A stretch of 64,000 nucleotides of DNA, taken from Durusdinium trenchii. Taxonomy: Eukaryota > Sar > Dinophyceae > Suessiales > Symbiodiniaceae. The position numbers and the translations under genes were made by a program. The first letter of the stretch is position 1. Every line of letters begins with the position of its first letter. The notes below the pieces were generated by a model. It was not told the DNA's origin and made no database searches. It saw only the letters and a list, made by a program, of their open reading frames with translations. Positions 32,614 through 42,281 of the stretch are shown piece after piece. The stretch lies in assembly GCA_963970005.1 (NCBI GenBank), contig CAXAMN010023696.1:664903-728902 (forward strand). Direction: 5' to 3'.

Positions 32614-33606
32614 ATGGATGCTAAGTTGAGCTTTTTTCTCGGCTTCCTTTTGGGCACTACTGTGACCTTGACCATTGTCAAGAGTGGTGCCGTCATTTGG
32701 ACCCTGGATGTATCTTACAGGATCGGAGAACAAGTGGATGTGCATGCAAAGCAGTCACCATCGCAAGAGTTGAGTTTTCGTTCGCAAGAACCATGCAAAC
32801 AGAAGAACCCCGCTTGCCCAGACAACCTAGGGAGCATTACAAAAGCGATCAATAGTAGCGGATCTGACAAACTTTGGTTTCACCACTACGAACGATACTA
32901 CGAAAGGTGGCTACAAGACTTCCGCTGCAAAAGAGGCCTGAAACTGGTGGAAATCGGTGCGCAGCATGGGCGTTCCTTAAAGGTTTGGAGCGACATCTTT
33001 GTGTCGCCCAAGACAATCCTGGGCGTGGCTTATGGTAAATCTGCCCAGGATGTGGAAAAGGCGCTTGGACCAAAGACATCTGTGATGTGGGGTGATCAGT
33101 CCAAAAATACAACAATGCAGGAACTCATAAAAAGAGGACCTTGGGATATCATCATCGATGACGGCTCGCATTATCCCCCTCATATGACTTTCAGCTTATT
33201 TTCTTTGTGGAGATCGGTAAATCCCGGGGGCTTGTACATCATCGAAGATTTGGAGACCAACTACTGGGAGCACGGTACCAAGCTGTATGGATATGTGATG
33301 CAACACACTGGCATCAATGCAACCGCCCAGTATTCGGTAGTGAGGAAAATCGAGCAGATCACGCAAGTCCTGATGCGCTATCATCTTGGTGCTGAAAATC
33401 TGAGTGTCATGCCAGGGGATGATAGACTTTGTTCTGTGGAGTGGGGAATGAATTTGGTGAAGCTACGCAAGTGCACTGAAGCAGAGTATGAGACGCACCC
33501 CAGATACAAGAGAAAAAAAGCATCCCTGAATGTGATCAACGAGTGGCTGATTAAGGCCAAATCCACCAATCCTTTTGTTGCAAAGTCCAGCAAGGGTGCC
33601 AGTTGA
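32614..33606 (+). CDS. Membrane-anchored SAM-dependent methyltransferase-like protein
   Basis: An intronless gene whose product has an N-terminal membrane anchor (FFLGFLLGTTVTLTIVKSG) and a class I methyltransferase fold. Motif I is LVEIGAQHGRSLKVW. IIIDDGSHYPPHM with PGGLYIIEDLETNYW follows, the arrangement seen in sugar O-methyltransferases of the MycE/TylF type and related cephalosporin-hydroxylase-like proteins. The acceptor is therefore plausibly a sugar or small metabolite, acted on at a membrane surface. The frame is open from 32,536 (356 residues). I prefer the Met at 32,614 because it starts directly at the membrane segment and gives 330 residues. The catalytic-region DDGSH is intact. 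The acceptor and compartment are inferred. Confidence 0.8.
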   Translation: MDAKLSFFLGFLLGTTVTLTIVKSGAVIWTLDVSYRIGEQVDVHAKQSPSQELSFRSQEPCKQKNPACPDNLGSITKAINSSGSDKLWFHHYERYYERWLQDFRCKRGLKLVEIGAQHGRSLKVWSDIFVSPKTILGVAYGKSAQDVEKALGPKTSVMWGDQSKNTTMQELIKRGPWDIIIDDGSHYPPHMTFSLFSLWRSVNPGGLYIIEDLETNYWEHGTKLYGYVMQHTGINATAQYSVVRKIEQITQVLMRYHLGAENLSVMPGDDRLCSVEWGMNLVKLRKCTEAEYETHPRYKRKKASLNVINEWLIKAKSTNPFVAKSSKGAS

Positions 33607-35935
33607 GTATTCATGGAGTGTATGACTGTACGAGCAGGTTTGAAATCGCCAGATACTTGAATACTGCCAAGCAAGCTTGGCAGGGAGGTTGTGTATCCCA
33701 AAGCTGGCAGTAACGTGGCAAAGCTTGAATTCTGAACTTAGCAGCCAAAAGTCGTGCGCCGATCCAATGGATGTTTACACGTTCCGGTGTGGCTTTGCAT
33801 GTGGATTTTTTGGACCAGAGCGTGTGGTGTTTCGCTTGATTGTGTGAAACCCACCATTTCCAATGCCGACACCTGATGAGACCGAACAAACGCAATGAGT
33901 GACACAAGCATTCTGGAGGTGCTCATCCCGCACTGCTTCTTGCCAAGAACGAGACCTTAGCAGGCACAGAATGAAGGCTTCAAGAGCAGTCCTTGAAAAA
34001 GATAGGATCGGCTTCATAAGGATTTAGCATGATTGAGCATATAGATAGATAGATCCATCGATCAGATTTGCTTTTACAGTTGAACAACACTTTCTTCTGT
34101 TAGGCCATTGCTCTTGGTCCGTGGTTGAGATGTGCAGACGGAGTCATGCTGGCTTGCAGAACTAGATACTCAAGACAGCTCTAGCAGCAGCACTTATGTT
34201 TAGTGGGTGTTCGGGTGCTGGGCTGCTTAAGAAGAATGTCGTCAGAATACAAGCTCCAGCCCGCTCTAGTGACTAGCAGCATGCTGTTCAGCTGAGCCTT
34301 CACAGGTGGCCTCGGTCAACTTCAAGACCTCTTGAGAGAGATGGGTTGCACGGTGCAGATTGTGGAATCGTTGGAAGGAGAGACTTGAGAGGCGCTCTTG
34401 CTAAATTTATTATATAGATAATTACATTGTTGTATTCGCTTTTGTTCCACGTCTTGGTGAATCTTAGTTTACACATGTGCTGCTTACGTACTAGTGACTG
34501 GTTTGGGGAGAAGTTTGTCAAAGCGCAAGCCAGTTTAGGGGCTTGCACCCTTGCCCTTGTAGCTCTTCCGAACACCATGAAGAACTGAAACTGTTGGAAG
34601 TTTCAAAGTCTGAAAGAAAGCATATTCAAAACCTTTTGCTGAAGGCACTGCAATCACCAGAGCAGTAAAAAAACATACGTAAGACAGGAGGTGTTTGGGT
34701 GTGGAGAGTTCATGACCAGACCAGACTTGCGGGTTGCTGTAGTGTTTCAGAGCTACCGCAAGGAGCACCCCACGCCTCAATGCTGTTGGTAACGCCAAGC
34801 TTGGCAAGAGAGACCTTCCGCAGCTTGAGGGAGAAGCCACGTCCCGGTCATAGACTTAGCTTTTTCGGTCAAGCTTCTGACTTTGTCAAGACATCAGCTT
34901 GGAGCGCATGCATGGGGCATCGTGCGACCAAAGAGTAGCATCCAAATATGCCTTAGCTAACATAGGATGGGCCATGGTACAGCCGCTATGAGAAAAGCAT
35001 ACGGACAGTCTGGGTCGGTTGCAGCGGACGACTCCCAGGCTGCAAACAAAAAGATCCCGCTGCAACCACCCGATCATCACTGGCAATCGTCCAGTTGTGG
35101 AACATTGACAGATGCTAGCATTTGTTAGCATGCTAGTACTCGTTTGCTTAATCCTGCTTTGGTGGTTTTAAAGTGGTAATTACATTCCACATACTGTAAA
35201 TGGTGAAGAGGTACATTGAGCAGGAGGTCCAAAGAGGCAAACGGTTAGCTTTGGTGGACGTCAGGTTGCATCGTGGTGCTGCTTGGCCTTCCTTCCGAAG
35301 GTTTGCTTCACATTCATGAGGAGGCATTCCGTGTTTCCCCTTTTCGCACGTGTGGCATGGGACACTTTGAGCTCGGCAATTTAGATCCATTCAGTTATCC
35401 TTGCCCAACAGAGAGGGTCTCAGCTTTTTGCATGTCTCGCCACGAAAGCTGTGTGCCAGAAAGAAAGCTTTGTTCAACTTCGATAGAAGACGGGACATAG
35501 TGCTTGGAGGAGCCGCCAACCATGATTTTTGGCCTCGGGCACGAGAACGGCAAAGAGATACTTGGCGTGTTGGCGTTGCGGCGTGGTTGTGCCGAAGTGA
35601 TGTCGGCCTTCAGCTCCAGCACAAGAGGTTTGCGCGCTCGAATCTCAGTGGTGCTGCAAATCACCGAGTTCTTGATAGTTTGTTTGGTAGAAGCCAGGAC
35701 ATGTTGCCGTTTTTGCCTGCCAAAGCCATCCTTGTGACAAGTGCCAGTATACAGCAAGTTCATCATGAGCTTAGACCAGATGCGGTACGGGTTGTGTAGA
35801 ATCTCGAAGTTCTGAAGTGATTTGTTCGAGAGATGCACAGAGCCGTTGGACGATGTCCCGACAGCGCCACTTTTCCAGCGATTAGGACTCATCGTTGTTC
35901 GCAGGGACCCATCTCACTGGGTCCCAGTGAGGACC
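33607..35935. other. No recognisable gene; overlapping uncertain frames
   Basis: The longest frame is 165 codons on the minus strand (35,395-35,892), overlapped by 132 open codons on the plus strand. Neither has a domain, and the two cannot be told apart on sequence alone. A (GATA)n stretch lies near 34,041-34,055. Confidence 0.3.
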
Positions 35936-36095
35936 TTGCAGGAGCGTCCTTGCTCCTAGTAGTACGGCCAGCCCCTAGTAGCTTCTTGTTCCTAGTAGCG
36001 ATGCCAGGAGCCCCTAGTAGCTTCTTGTTACCACTAGTAAGGCACTTGTTACTAGAAGCGATGCACTTGTTCCTAGTAGCTTCTTGTTCCTACTC
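35936..36095 (-). repeat. CTAGTAG-type repeat patch 4
   Basis: One of the longer patches. The units GGCCAG(GAG)CCCCTAGTAGC and TTCTTGTTCCTAGTAGCG alternate, in the orientation opposite to patches 1 and 2. Confidence 0.85.
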
Positions 36096-37748
36096 TGAAA
36101 GCTCAGGACCTTAAGCTTGAGTCAATGGGAAGAGCTTCGAGAATCCTCCGGACAGGCGCAGACGCCACGAGTGATCCGAAGCGTCCGAGACGGCAGGTGG
36201 AACGGATGTGAACGGTCGATCGTTCGGAGAGAAGATGCCATTGGTGGCACGGTTGGGCTGTTTGGGACACACCACTTTGGTGGCTTGCAGCGTTTCTGAT
36301 TTTATTGGCATACCGTATATATAGTAACTGAAGAAGAAAAGCAAGGGCTCAAATTTGGGAGCCTGGTGTCGGAAGTGATCAACAGCACAGAAAACTACCA
36401 AATCGCCCTCGAACGAGACCTGTAAGCTGCCGCAGCGCCCGCCTAGCAGTCCGGAAGGTGGATGACCATGTCACCATTGCTCCTTATACACATCCAGTTA
36501 TTTGTCAGGTCAGTGCTCACGAACAAGCCTGAGTCTGACTTGCTAAAGTGAATCTTTCAGGATCCAACCACAGGGGTGCAAGTGGCCAGTTGAATATCAA
36601 GCTAATTCAAGATATATATCTTGAATCGCAACGCAGCATCGACAGGGCTCCTCGCTTCACGGCCTGGCGCTCGGCCAACTGGGCGGATGCTGCTGCTACT
36701 TCGATGGCCGGATTGAAGCCCTGGCACGGACGCCCAAAGGGTTGGACCCTGTCGAGGGTTTGACAAGAGCGAATAAGCAGATGCCGCGAGCCGCTTGTTT
36801 GGGGTCGGGTTGTGGAACTTCTACGGTGGTCCGACGACTCCGCCCCAAGAAGAAGTGTCAATGACACTGCTTCGCGGAGAGACAAGAAGTGAGGTTCTCA
36901 GAGTTGAACTGCTGGAAACCCAACGGAATCAAGATGTTCATTGATGTCTGGGATTCTTCAGATTGCACATCTGACGCATCCATCACTTGGGCTCGCAGAA
37001 GGGCAGTGCCTGACTGGGTCCGGTGGGAGAGTTGCAGTTTCCATCAAAGATTGACCTCGCACACATAGGCAGCCGCAAATCGCTCAAAGTCGGTGTGGGT
37101 GTCATCGATTGATGCGTGTCGGCAAACCTTGCGAGGAAGTGGCAGCCATACGCTTGTGCCCTGAAGGCTCCAAACTACGGTGGGGAGTCTAAGCCGCAGT
37201 GTTCACCAACATATCCGCCTTGTCAGCGTTTATTAATGTTTATTCGAATTATTCAATATAATCTTAGAGGATTCCCCAGTGATGAGTGATGAAATACTTT
37301 GGATGTACTCAGGTCTGTAGCTGTACACAATCTGAGATGCACAAGAACCAGGTTCTCCAACATAGTAGTTTCTTCCAAAGCTCTCACCTCCCTTGCGTTC
37401 GTTCGCTCTCTCGCTCCGTTCTGTCTCTCACACTCTCTCTCTCTCTCTGTGTTGCCCTTTCTCTTTTCCTTTGCTTTTCTTCTTTTCTTGGATCTTCTCT
37501 TCTCGTCACATCTCTTCTCTGATTGCTTGTGATAAGCTTCATCACTTGAGCCAAGAAGCAGGTGGGAGTTATTCGAACCTGACGGCAACGCTGAGAAGCT
37601 GCCGAAGGGCCTGGCGCCCTTCTCTTCCCCCATGCACGCGGCGGTGCCCCGGCTGCAGCGTGGCTTTGCTGGTTGAGGTCACTTCAACTGGGGATCCAGG
37701 CCGCCACAACCAATTACATATATATATATGGTCTCCCGTCCCCGGGAT
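36096..37748. other. No recognisable gene; pyrimidine-rich tract
   Basis: Contains a CT-rich stretch (37,394-37,520) that keeps frames open by composition. A compact G/C-rich segment (37,600-37,690) lies next to the left end of the DIRS-like element. Confidence 0.35.
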
Positions 37749-37779
37749 TAAAGAATAACGCACCGATTCATTCTTATTC
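37749..37779 (+). repeat. Left inverted terminal repeat of the DIRS-like element
   Basis: TAAAGAATAA...TTCTTATTC. Its reverse complement aligns with 41,230-41,260. The end is also partly self-complementary, which could inflate the similarity. Confidence 0.55.
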
Positions 37780-37798
37780 TGTAGTGTTTCGGCTTTAG

Positions 37799-38599
37799 AT
37801 GACCTGCCGTGACTGCCATAGCCGCTTGGAGCTACCCATCGGTTCGTCTGGCTGCTGTGACCCGTGCTACCTGTCCAGCAAGGTCAAGAAAGTCGTGGCC
37901 ACTAGGTATCCAGCTTCGAAAGGAAAAGAGTTGATATCCTATTTGGCCAAGGTCCTGACCACTCTCGAACGGGACTGCGAGGTTTTCGAATCGGATCGAA
38001 CTGCTGGCACTGTCGATTCGAGAGGCTACCTCATCCAGGACAAGAAGAGTCCAAAGGCTACTGAGAAAAAGGAGGGTGACAAAACTCCTAAAGCGGCTGT
38101 GGCTGCGGGGGTTCACCCTGGCAAGGCGAGTCCTACAGCTGGCCCCTCCACGGCAGTTAAGGAGGAGATCAGTGATACAAGCAAGGGCAAGAAACCTACT
38201 CCGACACGTTCGACCTCAAGACATCGACGGAGGCGCCGCTCCCGTAGCCGGAGGCGAGAGAGGAAGCAATCTCGGGGAAGTCCAAGCCCTGTGGTTGTCG
38301 AGGAGCAGGCCGAAGCAGTGAGTATCGGGCCTGAAGTGGAAGAAGAAGTTGCAGAGGAAGGAGAAGAGGAAGAGGAACAGGTTGGCAGTCAGGACGACGA
38401 AGTCATCCGAAATCCACAGAAGTTCGAGCTGCGGCAGACAGCTAAGCCTTCAAGCAGGAAGCCATTGCCGAGGAGGCCACGGACACCATCCGTGGGTATC
38501 GTGCAAGAGACCCTGCCCCGCTCAAGCGGTGGAAAGGCTGGGCACACGTCTACCGAGGGCAAGAACGCCAGTCGAAGGGTAAAGCCTTGGTCACTCTAA
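37799..38599 (+). CDS. ORF1 of the DIRS-like element (Cys-rich, SR-like)
   Basis: 266 residues starting 20 bp inside the left inverted end, which supports it as the element's first gene (gag-like position). The N-terminus has a paired cysteine cluster (CRDC at 3-6, CCDPC at 19-23) that could bind zinc. The middle is Lys/Pro-rich, then Arg/Ser repeats (RHRRRRRSRSRRRERK, about 140-160) like a nucleic-acid-binding SR domain, then an acidic run (EEGEEEEEQ). The frame is intact. The family was not identified. The role in binding element RNA is inferred. Confidence 0.6.
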   Translation: MTCRDCHSRLELPIGSSGCCDPCYLSSKVKKVVATRYPASKGKELISYLAKVLTTLERDCEVFESDRTAGTVDSRGYLIQDKKSPKATEKKEGDKTPKAAVAAGVHPGKASPTAGPSTAVKEEISDTSKGKKPTPTRSTSRHRRRRRSRSRRRERKQSRGSPSPVVVEEQAEAVSIGPEVEEEVAEEGEEEEEQVGSQDDEVIRNPQKFELRQTAKPSSRKPLPRRPRTPSVGIVQETLPRSSGGKAGHTSTEGKNASRRVKPWSL

Positions 38600-39869
38600 A
38601 GGTAGGTCCTGTGCAGATGCCACGCCCTTTTGTGTGTCAAGCTGCGCAATGGTTCCCAAGAGTGTTTTCTTTTATTTCTAATTCAGCCAGGTGGTCTGCG
38701 GAGTCCTCGACTTTGTCCGAGCGTCTAGCTGGACCCAAAAAGACGATTTCATGCTTGCTGCCGGGATGCCGGTTCACCCACACACTTCCTTGACCACACC
38801 CATTGTGTGGCCTATGTGAATGCCTGTGCCCTACATCATTCCACTCTTTGATGTTGTTTGCAAAGGGTCGTGAAAGACATCCTGTAGTTTTTGTTGACTG
38901 GTGCAATGGTTCCAAGTCTTTTCAGCAAGATTGCGGCTCAATATCACAAGACCTTTCAGTGTTTCGGACAATCGCATATGGTTTCCAAAGCAATTTTGAA
39001 GCGCTTGCGGAGGGCGCCGCAAACATCGTGGCTGTCAAAACACCGCCGGTTCATCCAAACCCAAGGCAAAATGCGCTTGAGGAGGATGAACGCCCAAGAC
39101 TTTGAAGGTACATTGAATGGCTCAATTTGGGCAAATGATTTGCCGCTAGATCGGTTACCCCCTTGGCCTTTGGTGAGCCGACCTGGCGATTTGGTGAACT
39201 ACCAAGTCAGCCTTGCTTTGGAAGTTGGCCACCCGGTACTTGTGATAGATCATTTGGGCCCAGTCGATTTTAACCAATTGCCTGATAGCCTATTTGAATG
39301 TCAGTGTGGCCACTGCTCTTGATGCAATAAGACTTCAAGAGCTGGGCAGCGTGGACACGGGGACTCTGGTTCCAGGATTGCTTGGAATCCTTGGGGGAAA
39401 AGTTATTGAGTGTTCAGCGGAAGCGTCCAGAGATTCGTTTTAACTTTAAAACTTTAACCACTCATCAGAGTGCTTTGCTGACCCCATCGTCAATTGACAA
39501 AAAGAACAACCGCAACATGAACGACAACACAGCAGCAGCAACAAAAAACGACAACAACAACAACTACTACAACAGCAACAGCACTGCCGCGCGACCACAA
39601 AAAACAACGCGACAGCATGAGTGGTTCAGGCACTACAAATTGCTCAGCGTAGCCTGGCTAGTTTGCCCAGCTCACCATGGAATCAGTTTTGTGTGGCGCG
39701 TGGTAGCGGAGGAACATTAAACATCCTTGTGAAAAATCACATGAATATCATGACCTAGCTCAGTAAGACATGAACATTGGGATAACTTTGTAATTGCATC
39801 CTTGGCCCAGCCAAAGCTGGAACACCGATTCATTTTGGAACACCGATTAGCGAGAAAATTCTTTACAGT
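38600..39869 (+). other. Non-conserved interior of the DIRS-like element
   Basis: Reverse transcriptase is expected here but no RT motif was found. The open stretch 38,891-39,322 (ANDLPLDRLPPWPLVSRPGD) is not recognised. A CAA/AAC-rich segment lies at 39,500-39,600. This may be foreign DNA that replaced the RT. Confidence 0.4.
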
Positions 39870-40032
39870 ATGACACGTGGAAGGACGTCAAGTCGCCGTT
39901 TGAGGAGAACACTCTGCCGAGTAAATTCGCTCTTGCTAGCGCGCAATGTGGTGGGTCTTTGGGGATATGTGAGCACTGACCTCAACCCGGCGGATCGTCC
40001 GTCGAGGTGGGCGGTGCGAACAAAGTTCCGTC

Positions 40033-41039
40033 ATGCCAAAGGTCGTCTGTGAAGGATCCACGCAAGCTAGAAGAGCAATTGATCGGCAGAAACTAGGCAG
40101 CTTGAAACAGCTAACAGTGCAACCTTCCACCCGTGCACGCTATGAAAAGGCCTTAAGCAAATTCCTCTCTCTCCTAAAGGCTGAAGGGCTGGAGTTACCA
40201 CGTAAGCGTGAACTTTTAGACACGCTAGTCATGGAGTATGTGGAACATCTCTGGAATTCGGGGGAGGGGCGTGGACTGGCCGCCGACGCCCTGGCATCTT
40301 TGCAAGACCATGATGCAAAGTTGCGTGGACATCTTCCAGGTTCGTGGCGTTTGGTAAAAACGTGGGTAACCCATGAACTGCCGAACAGAGCACCGCCGGT
40401 TCCTGAACTGGTTTTGCACAGCATGGTAGGATGGGCACTTTACCACGGCCATTTCGCTTTTGCCACCAGTTTGCTCCTTTGCTTTTACGGAATTTTAAGA
40501 ACTGGTGAACTTCTGGATGTCAACCGAAGCCGGATCGAAATCTCGGCAAAACTTCGGACAGCAGTCGTTTCCCTGAAACTAACAAAGGCCGGGAAGAGAG
40601 CAGGCAGTGGTCTCAGTTAGTGACAAGTCACCAAAAGCTATGTCCGTCGCCACCACGATGGCGCAAATTGTTTAAACAATGCGTGGAGAGCCTAAAGTTA
40701 GAGTCGTTGGAACTGCGCCCCTACTCGCTTCGGCGGGGAGGGGCAACGTGGTGGTTTTGCCAGCACGGGAACCTAGACCGGGTGATGGTTCTTGGACGCT
40801 GGCAAGCTCAAAAAACCGCCCGAATGTACCTTAATGAATCCAGAGCCATTTTGGCTGAGACGCACCTGGGACCCCTTGAGAAGACCATTGCACCCTACCG
40901 ACAGTTTTTCTTGAACGCGACCCCTAGAGATTTTGAAACACTTGAGCCGTTGCAAAGCAACAGGCAGTCCTCGAAACGAGGCCTAGGGGGACGTGGAAGG
41001 AACGGAAAAATTTCCAAAAGACCAGCGAAAAGAGCATGA
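40033..41039 (+). pseudogene. Tyrosine recombinase of the DIRS-like element, frame-shifted
   Basis: A site-specific recombinase that would integrate the circular DNA intermediate. The 5' part (40,033-40,620, 195 residues) holds the SAM-like N-terminal helices (STRARYEKALSKFLSLL) and the first catalytic arginine box (FYGILRTGELL). The 3' part continues in a different frame (40,620-41,039) with LRPYSLRRGGATWWF (second Arg and G), GRW and the tyrosine in ARMYLNES. A stop at 40,618-40,620 and a frame change between about 40,590 and 40,625 split the gene, so it is inactive unless the shift is programmed. The tail is basic (GGRGRNGKISKRPAKR). Confidence 0.8.
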
Positions 41040-41065
41040 AAAAGAAACGCTGGTATCCCTTGGGG

Positions 41066-41164
41066 CCCAGTCAGGGTCAGGGGAGTGGCCCGCCTGACTG
41101 GGGGGGGATGATTGTCCGGATACGCCCCCTTCTGTTGTGGACCAAGAATGGGGGGGGGACAATC
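41066..41164 (+). repeat. Two successive inverted repeats 3' of the recombinase
   Basis: CCCAGTCAGG (41,066-41,075) pairs with CCTGACTGGG (41,093-41,102). GATTGTCC (41,110-41,117) pairs with GGACAATC (41,157-41,164), with additional C-run/G-run pairing inside. The position just before the right inverted end suggests a structural part of the element. Confidence 0.75.
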
Positions 41165-41229
41165 GTTCGTGATGGGAGTTTCTTTTTTGTTCCCAAGTTT
41201 TACTGTTTGTGACACTTTTGCTGCAGAGC

Positions 41230-41260
41230 GAATAAGAGAAAAGGTGCTGCTTATTCTTTA
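41230..41260 (+). repeat. Right inverted terminal repeat of the DIRS-like element
   Basis: GAATAAGAG...TTATTCTTTA, imperfect complement of 37,749-37,779. It is followed by TA-rich DNA. Confidence 0.55.
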
Positions 41261-41433
41261 TATATATAATCGTTGTTATATATGTATATGTATACAATCA
41301 TGTATTGTTTGATCATGTGTATATATGTAGATGACTCTCACTCAACCAAAGAAACATAATCTATGTGTCTGACCCAGATGTATGTTTGGGAATGAGACAG
41401 CTTGAAACTTCAGCCCTTCCCCCAAATTTGCAG

Positions 41434-42015
41434 GCTGACTTCATCTCAGCAGGCTGCGCTTTAGCTTTTACAGGCGCTGGCATCTCCAAGGCGGGCTGCC
41501 AACCGCCAGCGTTAGGCTGGCTTTATGGTCACTCCCGACAGAGAATATCATGAGCCCTTCGCATATCCAAGAACTTGTAGTGTGTGGAAGGTAGGTCAAC
41601 AGGAGTTTCAGGATTGACCTTGAAAGGTCTGGTCAATGCAAGTCACATCCCAAAGGATTTGATTGTAGTATATAGTTCAATGGTAGGATGATGCTGAAGA
41701 AGCAGACATGTTATAACTGGATAAAAGAGCAGCAAGGGATGAGACATAATTTTAGATGCACAATATGTTTCACATCAGTCCATCCCCCTTTGGGGTCCTG
41801 GCAGGTAGAATGTCTGACTTGTGGCGGTTAGGTTGACCAGACCCACTTGCCGACCTTGCGGAGAGACCTCAAACGAACCGGTGAGGAGAGTGGCGTGCCC
41901 ACCTATCGAGATGGAGACGGCCTTTGGAAACGCTACGATGCCATGGAGGCCTCACAAATCTCCAGGACGGTCTGGAAACCCTTGGGAAACCCACCAAATG
42001 TCATGGAGTTTCCAG
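41434..42015 (+). CDS. Sirtuin (SIR2-family NAD-dependent deacylase), N-terminal exons
   Basis: Exon 41,434-41,490 encodes ADFISAGCALAFTGAGISK. It joins 41,886-42,015, encoding ESGVPTYRDGDGLWKRYD, to restore the SIR2 NAD-binding motif GAGIS-x-ESG(I/V)PT(F/Y)R. The intron 41,491-41,885 begins with GC and ends with AG. The second exon ends at a CAG|GTGAG donor after NPPNVMEF. The remaining catalytic part (PN-x-[15 protein letters not shown]) is found only 9.5 kb downstream on the same strand (51.5-52.1 kb). These are probably one gene with a giant intron, but could be two gene pieces. Confidence 0.8.
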
Positions 42016-42040
42016 GTGAGAATGGTGAGTCTGAGTCAGT

Positions 42041-42281
42041 CCCAGGTTTGAGCACATTCGAGAGTCTTGAATCTCATGCATTTGGTTTCACCTTGGTATC
42101 ACAATGGCATACAGGAATGATCCCTTAAAGACCAGGGGAATTGTCCTCCAAGAGCCAAAAGTTTGGGGCCTCAGCAGACTTGTATGCAACATTTGGCTCA
42201 AGGCCTCACAGGTGAAAAAGGCGTGATCTGTCTGCCGTTGGTGTGTTTCACTGTTTGGGTCGCTCGTTGAAACCACTTCTC
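42041..42281 (+). repeat. Dispersed duplication, copy 1 (partner 44,620-44,840)
   Basis: About 230 bp beginning CCAGGTTTGAGC(A/G)C and including CCTCAGCAGACTTGTATGC, matching the partner with moderate divergence and small indels. No coding capacity was recognised. It lies 26 bp after the sirtuin exon 2 donor. Confidence 0.85.

Larger units (their letters stand above)
37749..41260 (+). mobile_element. DIRS-like tyrosine-recombinase retroelement, internally deleted
   Basis: Bounded by imperfect 31-bp inverted ends (37,749-37,779 and 41,230-41,260, sharing GAATAAGA, GGTGC and TTATTCTTTA). It carries ORF1 (37,799-38,599), a remnant of the RNase H C-terminus (about 39,945-40,005, YVSTDLNPADRPSRW) and a tyrosine recombinase (40,033-41,039). 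The reverse transcriptase and most of RNase H are missing, so at 3.5 kb it is shorter than usual DIRS elements (about 5-6 kb). The recombinase frame is broken. It is on the same strand as the host genes. Confidence 0.7.

Noticed and set aside
40843-40858. AGCCATTTTGGCT resembling the spliced leader
   Set aside because: It lies within conserved recombinase codons and is nearly palindromic, so coding sequence explains it.
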